The notes under the pieces were generated by a model that was not told the DNA's origin, did not search any database, and worked only from the letters and a program-made list of their open reading frames with translations. Source: Ignavibacteriota bacterium (GTDB lineage: Bacteria > Bacteroidota > Ignavibacteria > SZUA-365). From it: a stretch of DNA of 64,000 bases. A program made the position numbers and the translations under genes. Shown here one piece after another: positions 17,689 through 28,200 of the stretch. The number at the start of each line of letters is the position of its first letter. The stretch's first letter is position 1. The stretch spans positions 1 through 64,000 of the forward strand of contig JACRFB010000013.1 in NCBI GenBank assembly GCA_016218045.1. Reading direction: 5' to 3'.

Positions 17689-18918
17689 TTACCGGAGAAT
17701 ATTCAGGAACGCGGTGATGATGAGCGCGTTAGCAAAATCGATGAAGAACGCCCCGACCATCGGTACAATGAGATAGGCGCGAGGGGCCGGTCCGTAGGAC
17801 TCGATAAGCGTCTCCATATTCGCCATGGCATTTGCCGTTGTGCCAAGCATGAATCCGCAGAAACCGCCGCACATGACTGCCGCGTCGTAATCGCGTCCCA
17901 TCCATCTAAAGACAAGCTGACAGTACAGTGCGACAAGCACAATCTGCAGAACAAGAATGGCGAGGAGTGGAAGCGCGAGTCCTGCCAGAGCGCGCAGATC
18001 GAGTGTGATCAACGCCATTGCGATAAAAAGTGACAAGGCGACACTTCCGATATCGTCGACACTTCGCTGAGAAATTCCGATCAGCCGCGTGCCATCGTCG
18101 ATGTTTCGCAGAAGGGCCGCAGCGAGCATCGCGCCGATGTATGCGGGGAGCGTCAGCGCCCACGCTGCGATTGTGTCGCTCAGGATCGAGCCGATCCACA
18201 TGGCGGCAAGTATGACGGTGATGTTTTTCAAGAGCAGATAGGATTCACGATCCTCACCTGGAGGCGCGTGCAGCGGTGGCTCCGCAATCCGTTCTTCCAC
18301 GAGGTGTGTCCCCACGGGTGTCTCGCCCTTGATAGGTTGAGCGTAGGGTGCCCGAAGTTTCCGACGTCTGATGAGCGCCGTTGCAAGTGGACCTCCCACG
18401 AGGCCGCCACTGACGATGCCCGCCATGGCTGTCGCCACGGCCAGCACTGCAGCGTTTTGCACTCCGGCCTGTTCAAAGACCGGGGCGAACGCGAGGCCGG
18501 TCGCGGGTCCGCCTGTGAGAGTCACCGAACCTGCAAGGACACCGAACAGGGGATGGAGGCCGAACGGCAGAGCCACCAGGATTCCCGCGAGGTTCTGAAT
18601 CACGGCAAACGCTGCGCTAAGTCCGAAAAATACGAGTACGAGGCGACCGCCGCTTTTGAGCAACGCGCCACTCGCGGCAAAGCCGATGCTTGTGAAGAAT
18701 GCAATCATCAGCGGCGCCTGCAGTGCAGTATCGAAAGACACTGTGATCGACCACCACTCCCTCGCGGCAAGTACAACGAGGGATACGATGATGCCTCCAA
18801 TCACCGGTGCGGGGACGTTGAGCCGCGCCAATACGGGCAGCAACCGTCGGACGCCGTGCCCGAGGAAGATAGCCAGCGCTGCAAGCGCCAGAGTATGGAT
18901 GATGCCGAGAGTGAGCAT
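17689..18918 (-). CDS. gltS: Sodium/glutamate symporter
   Basis: A 409-aa inner-membrane protein of the GltS (ESS) family that imports glutamate with Na+. Two similar halves of about five helices each are joined by a hydrophilic loop (about 195-230). Landmarks are PAPVIGGII near the N-terminus, the re-entrant loop GSVTLTGGPATGLAFAP in the first half and the GFMLGTTANAMANM loop in the second. E. coli GltS has GSITLSGGHGTGAAW at this place, so the His is Pro here and substrate preference could differ. It starts 15 bp after the radA stop, probably one operon. Confidence 0.9.
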   Translation of the reverse strand: MLTLGIIHTLALAALAIFLGHGVRRLLPVLARLNVPAPVIGGIIVSLVVLAAREWWSITVSFDTALQAPLMIAFFTSIGFAASGALLKSGGRLVLVFFGLSAAFAVIQNLAGILVALPFGLHPLFGVLAGSVTLTGGPATGLAFAPVFEQAGVQNAAVLAVATAMAGIVSGGLVGGPLATALIRRRKLRAPYAQPIKGETPVGTHLVEERIAEPPLHAPPGEDRESYLLLKNITVILAAMWIGSILSDTIAAWALTLPAYIGAMLAAALLRNIDDGTRLIGISQRSVDDIGSVALSLFIAMALITLDLRALAGLALPLLAILVLQIVLVALYCQLVFRWMGRDYDAAVMCGGFCGFMLGTTANAMANMETLIESYGPAPRAYLIVPMVGAFFIDFANALIITAFLNILR

Positions 18919-18933
18919 GCAGGCGCCAGGGAT

Positions 18934-20295
18934 TCAGCCGACGAGGACGCGCATCGCTTCGGCAAGCGATTCCACTTCTCTCACCGCGATACCACCTTTT
19001 CTCCGATCCTTGAGATTACCTTTCGGAATCACGATGGTTTCGAACCCGAGTTTGTCCGCTTCCGATACACGTTTGTCGAGATGACTCACCGACCGTATTT
19101 CTCCACCGAGTCCTATCTCGCCAATAATAGCGGTTGCGTGATCGATGGCAGTATCGCGCGCGCTGGACACAATGGCAGCCGCCACAGCCAGGTCGATTGC
19201 AGGTTCGTCGATCTTGACTCCGCCTGCAATGTTGGCAAAGACGTCGAACTGTCCGGTGCGCAAACCGAATCGTTTTTCAAGTACCGCGAGAAGAAGCGAA
19301 AGGCGTTTGCCATCAATTCCCGAGACGGTGCGTTGCGGCATCCCGAAATTGCTGGGCGAGACGAGCGCCTGCACTTCCACCAACAAGGCACGGGTACCTT
19401 CGAGAACCGGACAGACACAGGATCCCGAATTGCCCCGCGACCGCTCTGACAGAAACACCTCGCTCGGATTCGCGACTTCGCGGAGTCCTGTTTCACGCAT
19501 TTCGAAAATGCCTATTTCATTCGTCGAGCCGAAGCGATTTTTCACACCGCGCACGATCCGGTACGCATGATGGTGATCACCTTCGAACTGCAGGACGGCA
19601 TCCACCATGTGTTCGAGGACGCGCGGTCCCGCGATGGCTCCGTCCTTTGTCACATGCCCGATCAACATCACCGGCACATGGGCTTCTTTGGCGCGGCGTT
19701 GCAATAGCGCCGCACATTCACGCACCTGTGCGATACTCCCGGGCGCACTCTCGAGTTCGGGCCTGTACATCGTCTGTATGGAATCGACTATAACGAGCGC
19801 CGGATCCGTGCGGTCGATCGCATCGAGCACGGCATCAACATTCGTTTCCGACAAGACAAGGAAGCGGTCCGACATTGCCTGCAACCGTTCGGCTCGCAAT
19901 TTTATCTGCCGCAGCGATTCCTCTCCGCTGACATACAGGACTGTCTTCTCCGCTCTGCCTGCGAGGAGGGCGCAGATTTGCATCATAAGCGTCGACTTCC
20001 CGATGCCGGGATCGCCGCCGAGCAGAATGACGGATCCGGGTACTATGCCTCCGCCTAGGACGCGGTCCACTTCCGGCAATCCCGTCAGCAGCCGCGCATC
20101 CCGCGCCGCATCGATACCCGTAACCGGTGTCGGCATCGATGTGGATGAACCGCCGCGCGCGCCCTTCCCCCGAGGTTCAGGAACAACCATTTCTTCGACG
20201 AGGGAATTCCACGTCCCGCACGAATCACAGCGGCCGGCCCATTTCCCGGAGCTGGCCCCGCAAGTTTGACAGACGAAGCGTGTTTTTGTTTTCAC
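18934..20295 (-). CDS. radA: DNA repair protein RadA/Sms
   Basis: RecA-like helicase that extends branched recombination intermediates during DNA repair and transformation. The 453-aa protein has a zinc finger (C9, C12, C23, C26), Walker A GGDPGIGKST, the RadA-specific KNRFGSTNEIG motif and a C-terminal Lon-protease-like domain (about 290-453, DLAVAAAIVSS, GEIGLGGEIR). The length is normal. The start codon is GTG at 20295 and no strong ribosome site is visible. It is first in a likely operon with gltS. Confidence 0.97.
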   Translation of the reverse strand: MKTKTRFVCQTCGASSGKWAGRCDSCGTWNSLVEEMVVPEPRGKGARGGSSTSMPTPVTGIDAARDARLLTGLPEVDRVLGGGIVPGSVILLGGDPGIGKSTLMMQICALLAGRAEKTVLYVSGEESLRQIKLRAERLQAMSDRFLVLSETNVDAVLDAIDRTDPALVIVDSIQTMYRPELESAPGSIAQVRECAALLQRRAKEAHVPVMLIGHVTKDGAIAGPRVLEHMVDAVLQFEGDHHHAYRIVRGVKNRFGSTNEIGIFEMRETGLREVANPSEVFLSERSRGNSGSCVCPVLEGTRALLVEVQALVSPSNFGMPQRTVSGIDGKRLSLLLAVLEKRFGLRTGQFDVFANIAGGVKIDEPAIDLAVAAAIVSSARDTAIDHATAIIGEIGLGGEIRSVSHLDKRVSEADKLGFETIVIPKGNLKDRRKGGIAVREVESLAEAMRVLVG

Positions 20296-20458
20296 GGATT
20301 CAAGGGTCCCTGGTGAATGAATGTCGTAGTCTCGAGAGGATCTGACGCATCAGAGCATCATCTGGTGAGAGCGACGAGATGCGGCTTGTTTTGGAAACAC
20401 ACGATGACGGGTAAGGACGCCCCGGCACGCAACACGTCCGCTCGGCGGCGCCGATGCC

Positions 20459-21115
20459 TCATTTCCGCGTCTTCATGACGGTTGCCTCGAGGGGCACGTC
20501 CTTGATGCGGAATGATCCTGAATATACAAGCGTAAAAGGTTGAGACGGTTTCTCGAAAGATTTGCTGATACCGGTGACAGTTGCATTGAGTGAGCCGATG
20601 ATGAAGCCGTCCTTGATCTCCTCGATATTGATGAAACCATCGTAGGACGCGCCGTCGAGACGTTCGGGTTTATCTCCAAGCAGAAAACGATAAAACCGAA
20701 TATTTTTCGCGCTGGAGAGTGGATAGCGGCCGGGCGCAAGCACGGGCATCTCCACACCGAACCACGTCTCGGAGGCCTGCGTGCGTCCCGCCTCGGCCTT
20801 CTCGAAATTCGAAATCACGATCACTTCATTCGAACCGGCCTTGAGTTGGATGACACGGATCGCCTGCAGCGGATCGTCGATGTTTGTTTCGAGATCAATC
20901 GAGGCGCCACGCACGAAGTATCTGTCCTCGAATTGGAACACGCGATTCGCAGGAGGCGGTGTGAGCGGCTCGGGTTTCACGTCGACCACAACTGGTTTGA
21001 CTTCCTCTTTCGGAGCACTGCAGGCGAGGAGCAGAATGCCGAGGGTCAGTGCGAATAATGCCGACCAATGTTTGGAGATGTGAAACGTGTGCTGTTTCAA
21101 ACTCTGCGTATTCAT
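20459..21115 (-). CDS. Hypothetical lipoprotein
   Basis: A 218-aa lipoprotein of unknown function. The signal peptide ends in LLAC (Cys32), followed by a charged and proline-rich linker (EEVKPVVVDVKPEPLTPPP) and a beta-rich domain with RYFVRGASIDLETNIDDPLQ and an APGRYPLSSAKNIRFYRF segment. The start has a ribosome site (AAGGA) and a sigma70-like promoter at 21145-21173. It lies downstream of meaB on the same strand, 170 bp away, so it is probably transcribed separately. No family was recognised. Confidence 0.75.
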   Translation of the reverse strand: MNTQSLKQHTFHISKHWSALFALTLGILLLACSAPKEEVKPVVVDVKPEPLTPPPANRVFQFEDRYFVRGASIDLETNIDDPLQAIRVIQLKAGSNEVIVISNFEKAEAGRTQASETWFGVEMPVLAPGRYPLSSAKNIRFYRFLLGDKPERLDGASYDGFINIEEIKDGFIIGSLNATVTGISKSFEKPSQPFTLVYSGSFRIKDVPLEATVMKTRK

Positions 21116-21144
21116 GAAATGTTTTCCTTCTCTGTGTCGAATGA

Positions 21145-21173
21145 TCGATATGAGGTCATACGTTGCGGCTCAA
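21145..21173 (-). promoter_or_regulatory. Promoter of the 218-aa lipoprotein
   Basis: On the minus strand TTGAGC (21168-21173), 17 bp, TATCGA (21145-21150); the leader would be about 23 nt. Confidence 0.5.
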
Positions 21174-21285
21174 TCCGGTTGTTCACTGCTCTCCACTTGG
21201 ATTTCGGAGGTGGACCAATCCTGTCACGTCCTGCCGTCTTGCCTTGTCCGGATATTCTGCAAAACATCCGTTGCAGCGCGTGTCG

Positions 21286-22461
21286 TTATGGCACTGTACC
21301 ATCTTCCCGACCTGCAAACACATCGAGAAGCTGCTGTGCCGCAGTGACAGCGGGAAGGGATCCTTCCTCCACCTGTCTTTCCAGCATCGGGAGAAGCGCC
21401 GCAACGCCTGCATGTGTTTCGAACGAGTCCTGTAGGGCTTCACGGATGGTATCGTGCATCCACGAACGGTCCTGCTCGGCACGTCGCGCACGGAGGTAAC
21501 CGTTCTGTGTCATAAGAGCACGGTGCTGCGTGATGGTCTTCCACACGTCCGCGATGCCTTCGAGCGTGACCGAAGAACAGGTCAGGACGGGTGGGAACCA
21601 GTCCGGCGAAACACTGCGCAGGAAATGCATGGCCTGTTCGTATTCACCGCGCGCTCGATCGGCGGCAACCCGGTTGTCGCCGTCGGCTTTATGGATGACG
21701 AGTGCATCCGCCATCTCCATGATACCGCGTTTGATCCCCTGCAACTGATCACCCGCACCGGCCAGCATGAGGAGGAGAAAAAAATCAACCATCGAATGAA
21801 CGACCGTTTCGGATTGACCGACACCCACAGTCTCGACGATCACAACATCGAAGCCCGCGGCTTCACACAGCAGCATGGCTTCGCGAGTTTTGCGCGCAAC
21901 TCCTCCGAGAGATCCTGCGGATGGTGACGGTCGAATAAATGCGCGGGGATCGGAGGCAAGACGCTCCATCCTCGTCTTGTCGCCCATGATACTGCCCTTG
22001 GATATGCGGCTGCTTGGATCGACCGCCAGCACGGCAACACGCTGCCCTGCTTCCGTCAGCATACATCCCAGTGCTTCGATGAAAGTACTTTTCCCGACGC
22101 CTGGGACGCCCGTTATTCCGACACGCGCAGCGCGACCTGAATGGGGGAGAACGGCGCCGAGCAGAGCGCGAGCGAGCCGGTTGTCATCGGGTTTCCGGCT
22201 TTCGATAAGTGTGATTGCCCGCGCGAGAACGATGCGGTCGCCACGAAGTATACCTTCGGCGTACTCATCCACCGCGAGCGCCCGTGAGCGCGCACGCCCC
22301 GCGCCTTCCGCATATGCCGGAGCAAGGTTTCCAGGCGTAGTGGATCCGGTTGAAACGGACAAGGTCCCACCAGGTGAGTGCTTCGCCGCATCACCCGCGA
22401 ATTCAGCGCCGGTGTGCGCTTCCTGATGCTCGTCTGCTTCCGATGAGTGACGTTTCTTCAT
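21286..22461 (-). CDS. meaB: Methylmalonyl-CoA mutase-associated GTPase MeaB
   Basis: G3E-type GTPase that guards and loads the adenosylcobalamin cofactor of methylmalonyl-CoA mutase. The core (about 62-391) has Walker A GVPGVGKST, the VDPSSRISKGSIMGDKTRM segment, ETVGVGQSE and the NxxD-like HKADGD motif. Family members are about 310-340 aa; this one has 391 because of a low-complexity N-terminal extension of about 60 residues. A later in-frame GTG at about residue 64 could be the true start, but a promoter-like pair lies just before the first ATG. The mutase genes are not in this window. Confidence 0.93.
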   Translation of the reverse strand: MKKRHSSEADEHQEAHTGAEFAGDAAKHSPGGTLSVSTGSTTPGNLAPAYAEGAGRARSRALAVDEYAEGILRGDRIVLARAITLIESRKPDDNRLARALLGAVLPHSGRAARVGITGVPGVGKSTFIEALGCMLTEAGQRVAVLAVDPSSRISKGSIMGDKTRMERLASDPRAFIRPSPSAGSLGGVARKTREAMLLCEAAGFDVVIVETVGVGQSETVVHSMVDFFLLLMLAGAGDQLQGIKRGIMEMADALVIHKADGDNRVAADRARGEYEQAMHFLRSVSPDWFPPVLTCSSVTLEGIADVWKTITQHRALMTQNGYLRARRAEQDRSWMHDTIREALQDSFETHAGVAALLPMLERQVEEGSLPAVTAAQQLLDVFAGREDGTVP

Positions 22462-22467
22462 TCCGTC

Positions 22468-22496
22468 AATCTGGAAAAAGGAATGCTGGAAATCAA
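22468..22496 (-). promoter_or_regulatory. Promoter close to the meaB start
   Basis: On the minus strand TTGATT (22491-22496), 17 bp, CAGATT (22468-22473), then six bases and the ATG. Confidence 0.4.
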
Positions 22497-22597
22497 TGGC
22501 ACGTACGAAGAGAAACAGGAGAACAAAACGAGATCCAGCTCACAGCATCACGCGGAAGTGCGCATTCTCTACACTTTTCAATAACCGGACGTTCCGT

Positions 22598-25234
22598 TCA
22601 GCGTATTAGCGTCACAGCCGAGGTGGTGGTCCGTCCCGCAGCCGTTGCGAGGATGTAGTAGCGTCCCGCACGGAGGAGGCCTGCAGGTACGGTGAACCTG
22701 TGCGTGCCTGCATGAAAAATCGCATCGGCGACCCGATAAACTTCGCGGCCAAGCGCATCGACAACAACAAGACGCAGATGCGCCTGTTCCCGCAGGTCCG
22801 CATGCACGCTGAGCGCACCGGATGTCGGATTCGGCGAGGCATTGAGCAGTACATACCGGTCGCTTGCATTCAAAGGCGGAAGACAATCACCGCTCAGCAC
22901 GGCCGCTCCGTCGAAATACCGCACGATCACTCCGCCGCGGTTCACGGCGCTGGTGACTGTATCAAACGAGAGTGGTGTCACAACCGCACGCAGCGCGTCG
23001 TCGAGCGCTCCGAACACGACGCGGAAGCGCGCATGCATCAGGATCCCCTCGCCCGCGAGCACGCTCGTATCACTGCGAGCCGAGATATCGATGCGGCCCG
23101 GCCTGGAATCAGAGAAAAAGGTCCAGTTCTCCAGCATATCGCCCGTTCTCTCGATGTCGAGCAATTCAAGGTATGCCGGATTATACCGCACGGCACAGTC
23201 GATATGCTGAATCTGCTTTCCGTCGGCGTTGTCGATCTCGATCGGAATCCGGAGTTCGCGATTGTACTGCGCGAGATTATTGGACGGAATGCTGAGCACG
23301 GTGACGGGTGGAATTCCGACAATAAATATCCAGTCCTCACACAACGTGGATACCGCACCTACATGGAATTCGACACGAATCGTGTCGAGCCGGCCATCTC
23401 GCCGGACAGCGGGATCGAGACGCCAGTGCAGCGTCCTTTCACCGCCGGTTTCCAAAACATCTCCAAGCGACCGCACGGCGGAATCACCCGCGGCGAGTCC
23501 CATGCCCGAAGGCAGGAGCAATGAAACGCGGACGCCGCGCGCGGCAATTGATCCTGTATTGCGCACGACTGCACTGAGCGTGAGTGAATCGTACTGCAGT
23601 GTGCCGATGTTGTAATGCAAGGTGTCGGCAGGGGTGCTCGACATGGAACAGACTAACGCGGGAAGCAACGACGCCGCGATGCGCAGTTGACACGAGGTTA
23701 TTCGTTCCGGAATTTCCACCCCTGAAACGCGGAAGAGAATCGTGCTCCGCCGATCCTGCGGCACGGCGCGCGGGGCAAGCATCCACGATACTTCCGCAAA
23801 ACCATTCGGCAGCAAGCGTACCGCCACGAGACGACGCACGGGTGCGCCGCCGCGGATGTCGATGTCGGGATCGGCGATGACGATCTCGGCCCAAACGGAA
23901 TCAACGGCCTCCGTTCCCGGATTCGAAATTTGCAGACGCACCTCGGTTTGCGACGGTTGATATATGCCTGTGGATGCATCGATCCCGATGGTATCAGGCA
24001 GCAGCAGGCATGACGCGCGCATGTCGGAGCTGCGCACAGGCGGCAAAGTTATCGTGTCGCAGCATTGGGCATTGTGCGCAAAGACGTCGTAGACCGTGGT
24101 GCACAGGACACCCGTGTCGGGACGTGTCACCGGCAGGGCGCGTATCCGCCAGGTGGTCTGCCGTATGCTTCCGGCGGGCATATTGCCAAGCGTGTGTTCG
24201 TTTTGCTCGAGAGAGTCGAGGCGGTAGTTCGAAGGCAGGGTGATCGCTGCTCGTACATCCTTCGCAAAGCCGTCGCCGCTGTTGTGCACTGTCACCGCCC
24301 ATTCGAACGGATTCGGCGTGTAAACGCCACGGTCGAAAACGATGTGTGGCGAGGAATCGCAATGCAACTCAAACGCCGCGTCGCGTAAAGCGGGGATGGT
24401 GACCGGCGTCTCGCATATTGTATCGATGATGCGATCGCCAAGACCACCATACCCCTGTACCTTGAAACGAAGCCCCACGGTCGTATCACTGGTTCTTGGT
24501 ACGATACGGAGACGGAAGATTCGGTCCGCTACAGCTCCGGGCTGCAGTGTACCAATGTCGACGATCGCGTCCTGTCCGTCGGCGGGCGCAAGGCCCGGCG
24601 TCGCGACATACAGCAAGCGAGTGTCTTTTGATGGGGCATCACCTCGGTTTTCGATGCGGAGAGGAACAACAAGCGGGGCCGGTACATACGTGTTGAGCGT
24701 ATCGACAAAGGAGATTCGCAACGCGGTGTCGGACGGGCAGAGCAGCACGTTCTCCGGCTTGTATTCCTTCTCGACCCATATCACGAGGAGACATTCGCCC
24801 CGCATTCCGGATTTACCGGAGAGGCTCATGATAACCGTGTCTTCGCCACTTACGGCACGCGGTTGCACGATGAGATGAAATCGCGCGCGTGCAGAATCGC
24901 CGGGAAGTAACGAGTCCGCGAGAAGGAGCACCGGTGGTGAGATGACCGTGAAACGGGGATTCGATCGAGGAAAGGCAACGAGCGAATCAATGCGTGTACC
25001 GGCTGGATTGTGAACAACAACCTCGATCTCGAAATCCGGAGGCACGTACGCGTTGTAGCGGACCTTGTCAAAAAACACGGAATCGGGACCCGTCACGCCA
25101 CAGACGGGCTGAGAGATCAATTGATGGAATCCGGCCGCATAGAACAGGAAAAACAGACACACCCGGGCTGCGCGCGTGTTCTTCCCACGAGCACGTCCGC
25201 GGGAAGAAGGCGTGGGCCTGGACCTACGGCTCAT
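22598..25234 (-). CDS. T9SS-secreted CARDB-repeat protein with cohesin-like domain
   Basis: An 878-aa secreted protein. A basic N-terminus and hydrophobic segment (about 26-42) act as signal. Five repeats of about 110-125 aa follow, each with a Cys near the start, a YxPxxF-type strand and N.G......V pattern, and a (T/S)WxxR strand, resembling CARDB/DUF11-type Ig sandwiches. A cohesin-like sandwich (about 650-785, IPIEIDNAD to GILMHARFRV) precedes a T9SS sorting domain (about 795-878: NASPNPTSG, VVDALGREV, LRAGRYYILAT, end VTLIR). Its ATG overlaps the stop of the 1400-aa gene (ATGA) and the two share domain types, so they are a coupled pair. Likely an extended surface protein. Confidence 0.85.
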   Translation of the reverse strand: MSRRSRPTPSSRGRARGKNTRAARVCLFFLFYAAGFHQLISQPVCGVTGPDSVFFDKVRYNAYVPPDFEIEVVVHNPAGTRIDSLVAFPRSNPRFTVISPPVLLLADSLLPGDSARARFHLIVQPRAVSGEDTVIMSLSGKSGMRGECLLVIWVEKEYKPENVLLCPSDTALRISFVDTLNTYVPAPLVVPLRIENRGDAPSKDTRLLYVATPGLAPADGQDAIVDIGTLQPGAVADRIFRLRIVPRTSDTTVGLRFKVQGYGGLGDRIIDTICETPVTIPALRDAAFELHCDSSPHIVFDRGVYTPNPFEWAVTVHNSGDGFAKDVRAAITLPSNYRLDSLEQNEHTLGNMPAGSIRQTTWRIRALPVTRPDTGVLCTTVYDVFAHNAQCCDTITLPPVRSSDMRASCLLLPDTIGIDASTGIYQPSQTEVRLQISNPGTEAVDSVWAEIVIADPDIDIRGGAPVRRLVAVRLLPNGFAEVSWMLAPRAVPQDRRSTILFRVSGVEIPERITSCQLRIAASLLPALVCSMSSTPADTLHYNIGTLQYDSLTLSAVVRNTGSIAARGVRVSLLLPSGMGLAAGDSAVRSLGDVLETGGERTLHWRLDPAVRRDGRLDTIRVEFHVGAVSTLCEDWIFIVGIPPVTVLSIPSNNLAQYNRELRIPIEIDNADGKQIQHIDCAVRYNPAYLELLDIERTGDMLENWTFFSDSRPGRIDISARSDTSVLAGEGILMHARFRVVFGALDDALRAVVTPLSFDTVTSAVNRGGVIVRYFDGAAVLSGDCLPPLNASDRYVLLNASPNPTSGALSVHADLREQAHLRLVVVDALGREVYRVADAIFHAGTHRFTVPAGLLRAGRYYILATAAGRTTTSAVTLIR

Positions 25235-28200
25235 CGCCGTATCATTTTTCTGATCTCGATGCGGTTCGCCGTCTCCATGCGGCAGAGGTACAGGCCCGGT
25301 TCGAGACCGGCGGCATCGTATTGGACGGTGTGTGTCCCGGCGGAGGACGGGCCTTGTGCGAGCACTGCGAGTTCGCGGCCCAAGCGATCGTAGACCGCAA
25401 GACGCACGTCCATTCCACGCGCGAGACTGTACGAGATCGTGGTCATATGTGTGAACGGATTCGGCGCATTCTGTTCAAGCGTGAACCCGTCCGAGGCCTT
25501 GAGCGGTTCGAGACAGTCGTCGGTCACAATGACGCTCCCGTCTGTGGCGGATGCTTCTATCTCGCCGGAATTCATGCCGAGCGTGGCAGTATCCACATGC
25601 AGCATGGATTGAGCGAAGCCGCCCGGGCCGCCAATGCCACGATACGCGCCCTCAACCTGAAGCGTTAAAAGGAGCCCAGCTTCCGCATGCAGAGCCATGG
25701 TCGTGGAGTAATCTGATATCCGCACGCGATTGTCTGAAACCTTGTACATGACCGGGCCAACCCATCCGCGCCCGGTGAGTGTACCAATACTTGTGATTTG
25801 CAGGATCGACAGCACGGCGGGATCATACACAAGCTCGAAGCTGTACGACGAAAGGCCAATGCCCACTGTGCGATCGACGTACACAGGGATCTGCCGCTTC
25901 TCGCCATATCGCAGCACTTGATCGCGCGGCATGAGTATGGCGAGACGGCGCGGAGCACCCTGAACAAACATCGTATCGGAACAGGAGGCGTCGCTCGCGT
26001 TGGAAGCCCGGGCCAGGAAGTGGAAACTGCGAGTTGCATCCGCATTCTGCCTGACCGGCTGGAGTACCCATCGCGCAAGACCGCTTTGTCCCGGTTCGAG
26101 AAGTGATGGCGCGGCTGCCTTCTGGGATGTTTCTCCCGCCGCAAGCATCGTGCCCGGGGGCACAATGATCGCCACAACAACATTGTTCGCACGTATGTCA
26201 CCAGTGTTTGTCACACGCGCGGAGACGGAAAAGAAATTCGGATCGTAATCTCCGATATTCCAATTAAACAGCAGCGAATCCTCCGGCTCGGAGGCACAAT
26301 CGACGGCCAGCACCGGGGATTTCGTGAGCGGAACAAAAACCGTCCGTTCGCACGCGAGAGGAACATGATTGGCGGCTGAAACGGATGCGCGCAGCGGTAT
26401 CTCACCCGGTGTCACACGTCGCAAGGCACGGACAAACCATTCGGCCCGCGCCTGCGAGCCGGCGGCGATGTCGCCGAGGTATATCTCGGCTTCGCCTTCC
26501 ACAGACATCGACGGCGCGAGTGCTGCGAGTGTGGCGCGCACGTTCTCGGCAAGTCCGGTGCCGCTGTTCCTGACGGTGAGAACGAAAAGGAAGGGATTTC
26601 CCGCGTACTCACCCGTGGTTTCGTCGATGAACACGGTGTCGACTGTCACGCAAGTTGCGGACAGGCGCGGGGGGGCGACGCGTGGAATAAACACCTCGCT
26701 GCAGCAGTCTCCGCTTATGCCCGCATCGTCGAGAATCCGTGCACAAATGCGCGCATGTGTGTCGTCGTTTCGTCGAAGTGGCGTGATACGCCACGAGAGA
26801 TCGACACTTTCATTCGGTCGCAGTTCCACGATGAACCGATCCGCAGTTTCACCGGAGGCGAGCTGCACGGAACCCGGAAGCTCTGGTGTGATACGAAGCC
26901 CGCGGCCCGACGCGGTGCCCCTATTCGTAATGCGCATCGTGAAGAGGAACGGATCCGGGGTGTAGGTGTTGCTTTCGTAACGGAGCGAATCAGGCGCATC
27001 ACAGTGCAGCCCGTACGAGGGTGCGCGCATCTCGGGAACATAGATTGGAAGCCGGCATTCGGCGAGCGCGATCTTCCGGCCGAGTCCACCTTTGCCAAGA
27101 ACCTGGAAGACAAGAGTGTCCCAACCGGCGACGGCGCGTGGAAGCGCGCGGATCATCCATTGTTCGATGCGCCGGTCGCCAACCTTCATCGTCCCTGCAG
27201 GTCGAAGATTGGTTCCCACCGGCGTGAAACGCGGCGGACCGACAAAGAGGATCTGACATTCCTCCGCGAAGGTCTCTCCAACATTCACTGCAGTCGTGGT
27301 TACTGGAAAGGGATTCGGAGTGTAATCACCCGCGAGTTCGGAGAATTCGAGTTCATTGTCCGGCGTTGTGCAACCGAGTGTGAAAACGGGCCAGCGCAGA
27401 CGCTGCACCCACACGGGTTTCTCGCACCAAACCGGATCGGTGTCATTCCCCTGCACATGCGCGCGGAGCGTGTCGTATCCATCGGTGTCCCGCGGATGCA
27501 TCCGTACACGATATGTACCCGAGGCCTGCTGCAGAGGCGGCAGTACGTCCGCCATCACGAGGCGGGCATCGGACTGTATCGTAAAACGTGTGTCCTGCAA
27601 CAACTGTCCCACAACCTGCTTTGTTTGACCCGTTCCGCTGTTTGTCGCCGTGAGAGTCACATCGAATTCCTCGGGCTCGTAAAACTGCTCGCGGAAATAG
27701 ATGGTATCGGGGGCATTCAGAGCACAGGTGATCGAGGAGGCCTGCGCCGGATTGACGTACAGGGTCCGGCAGCATTCGATTTGCTCGTGATTGTCGGAGG
27801 TCACCGTGAAGCACAATCGAATCGAGTCCTCCTTTTCTAGCTTCTCGACACGAAGATCCCAACTCGCGGCACCTTCCGCGCCAGCGTTGACGATGCCTGT
27901 TTGAACGGATTGAATCGGCACTGTCGGCGAGGACAGTTGCGCCTTTGTGGAAGAAATGGAAATCCGCGCCTTTACGTTGCGGGCTTCGCGCGTGCCGCTG
28001 TTGGCAACGCGCACAGTTGCGGTGACGGGATTCGGCACATACTCCTTGCGGTCGTCGTCCCAGACAATCCGCTCCGGAATATCCACCGAGCAGGCCAAGA
28101 GCGGCTCACGCGGTGTCACGGTCAACAATCCGTCGCTTGTGCGCGGTATCAGACAGTAGGCATACATGTTCCAATTGCTGATATGGACGTACGTGTCGCC

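Noticed and set aside
18268-19449. 393-aa plus-strand reading opposite gltS and radA
   Set aside because: It crosses the junction of two clear minus-strand genes and its composition (many His, Cys, Arg) is typical of antisense frames.
25291-25320. tRNA-like GGTTCGAGACC element
   Set aside because: It sits within a coding gene and no cloverleaf arms can be built around it. Other GGTTC matches are coding too.
26755-27840. 361-aa plus-strand reading inside the 1400-aa gene
   Set aside because: Antisense shadow of a repeat-rich coding region.
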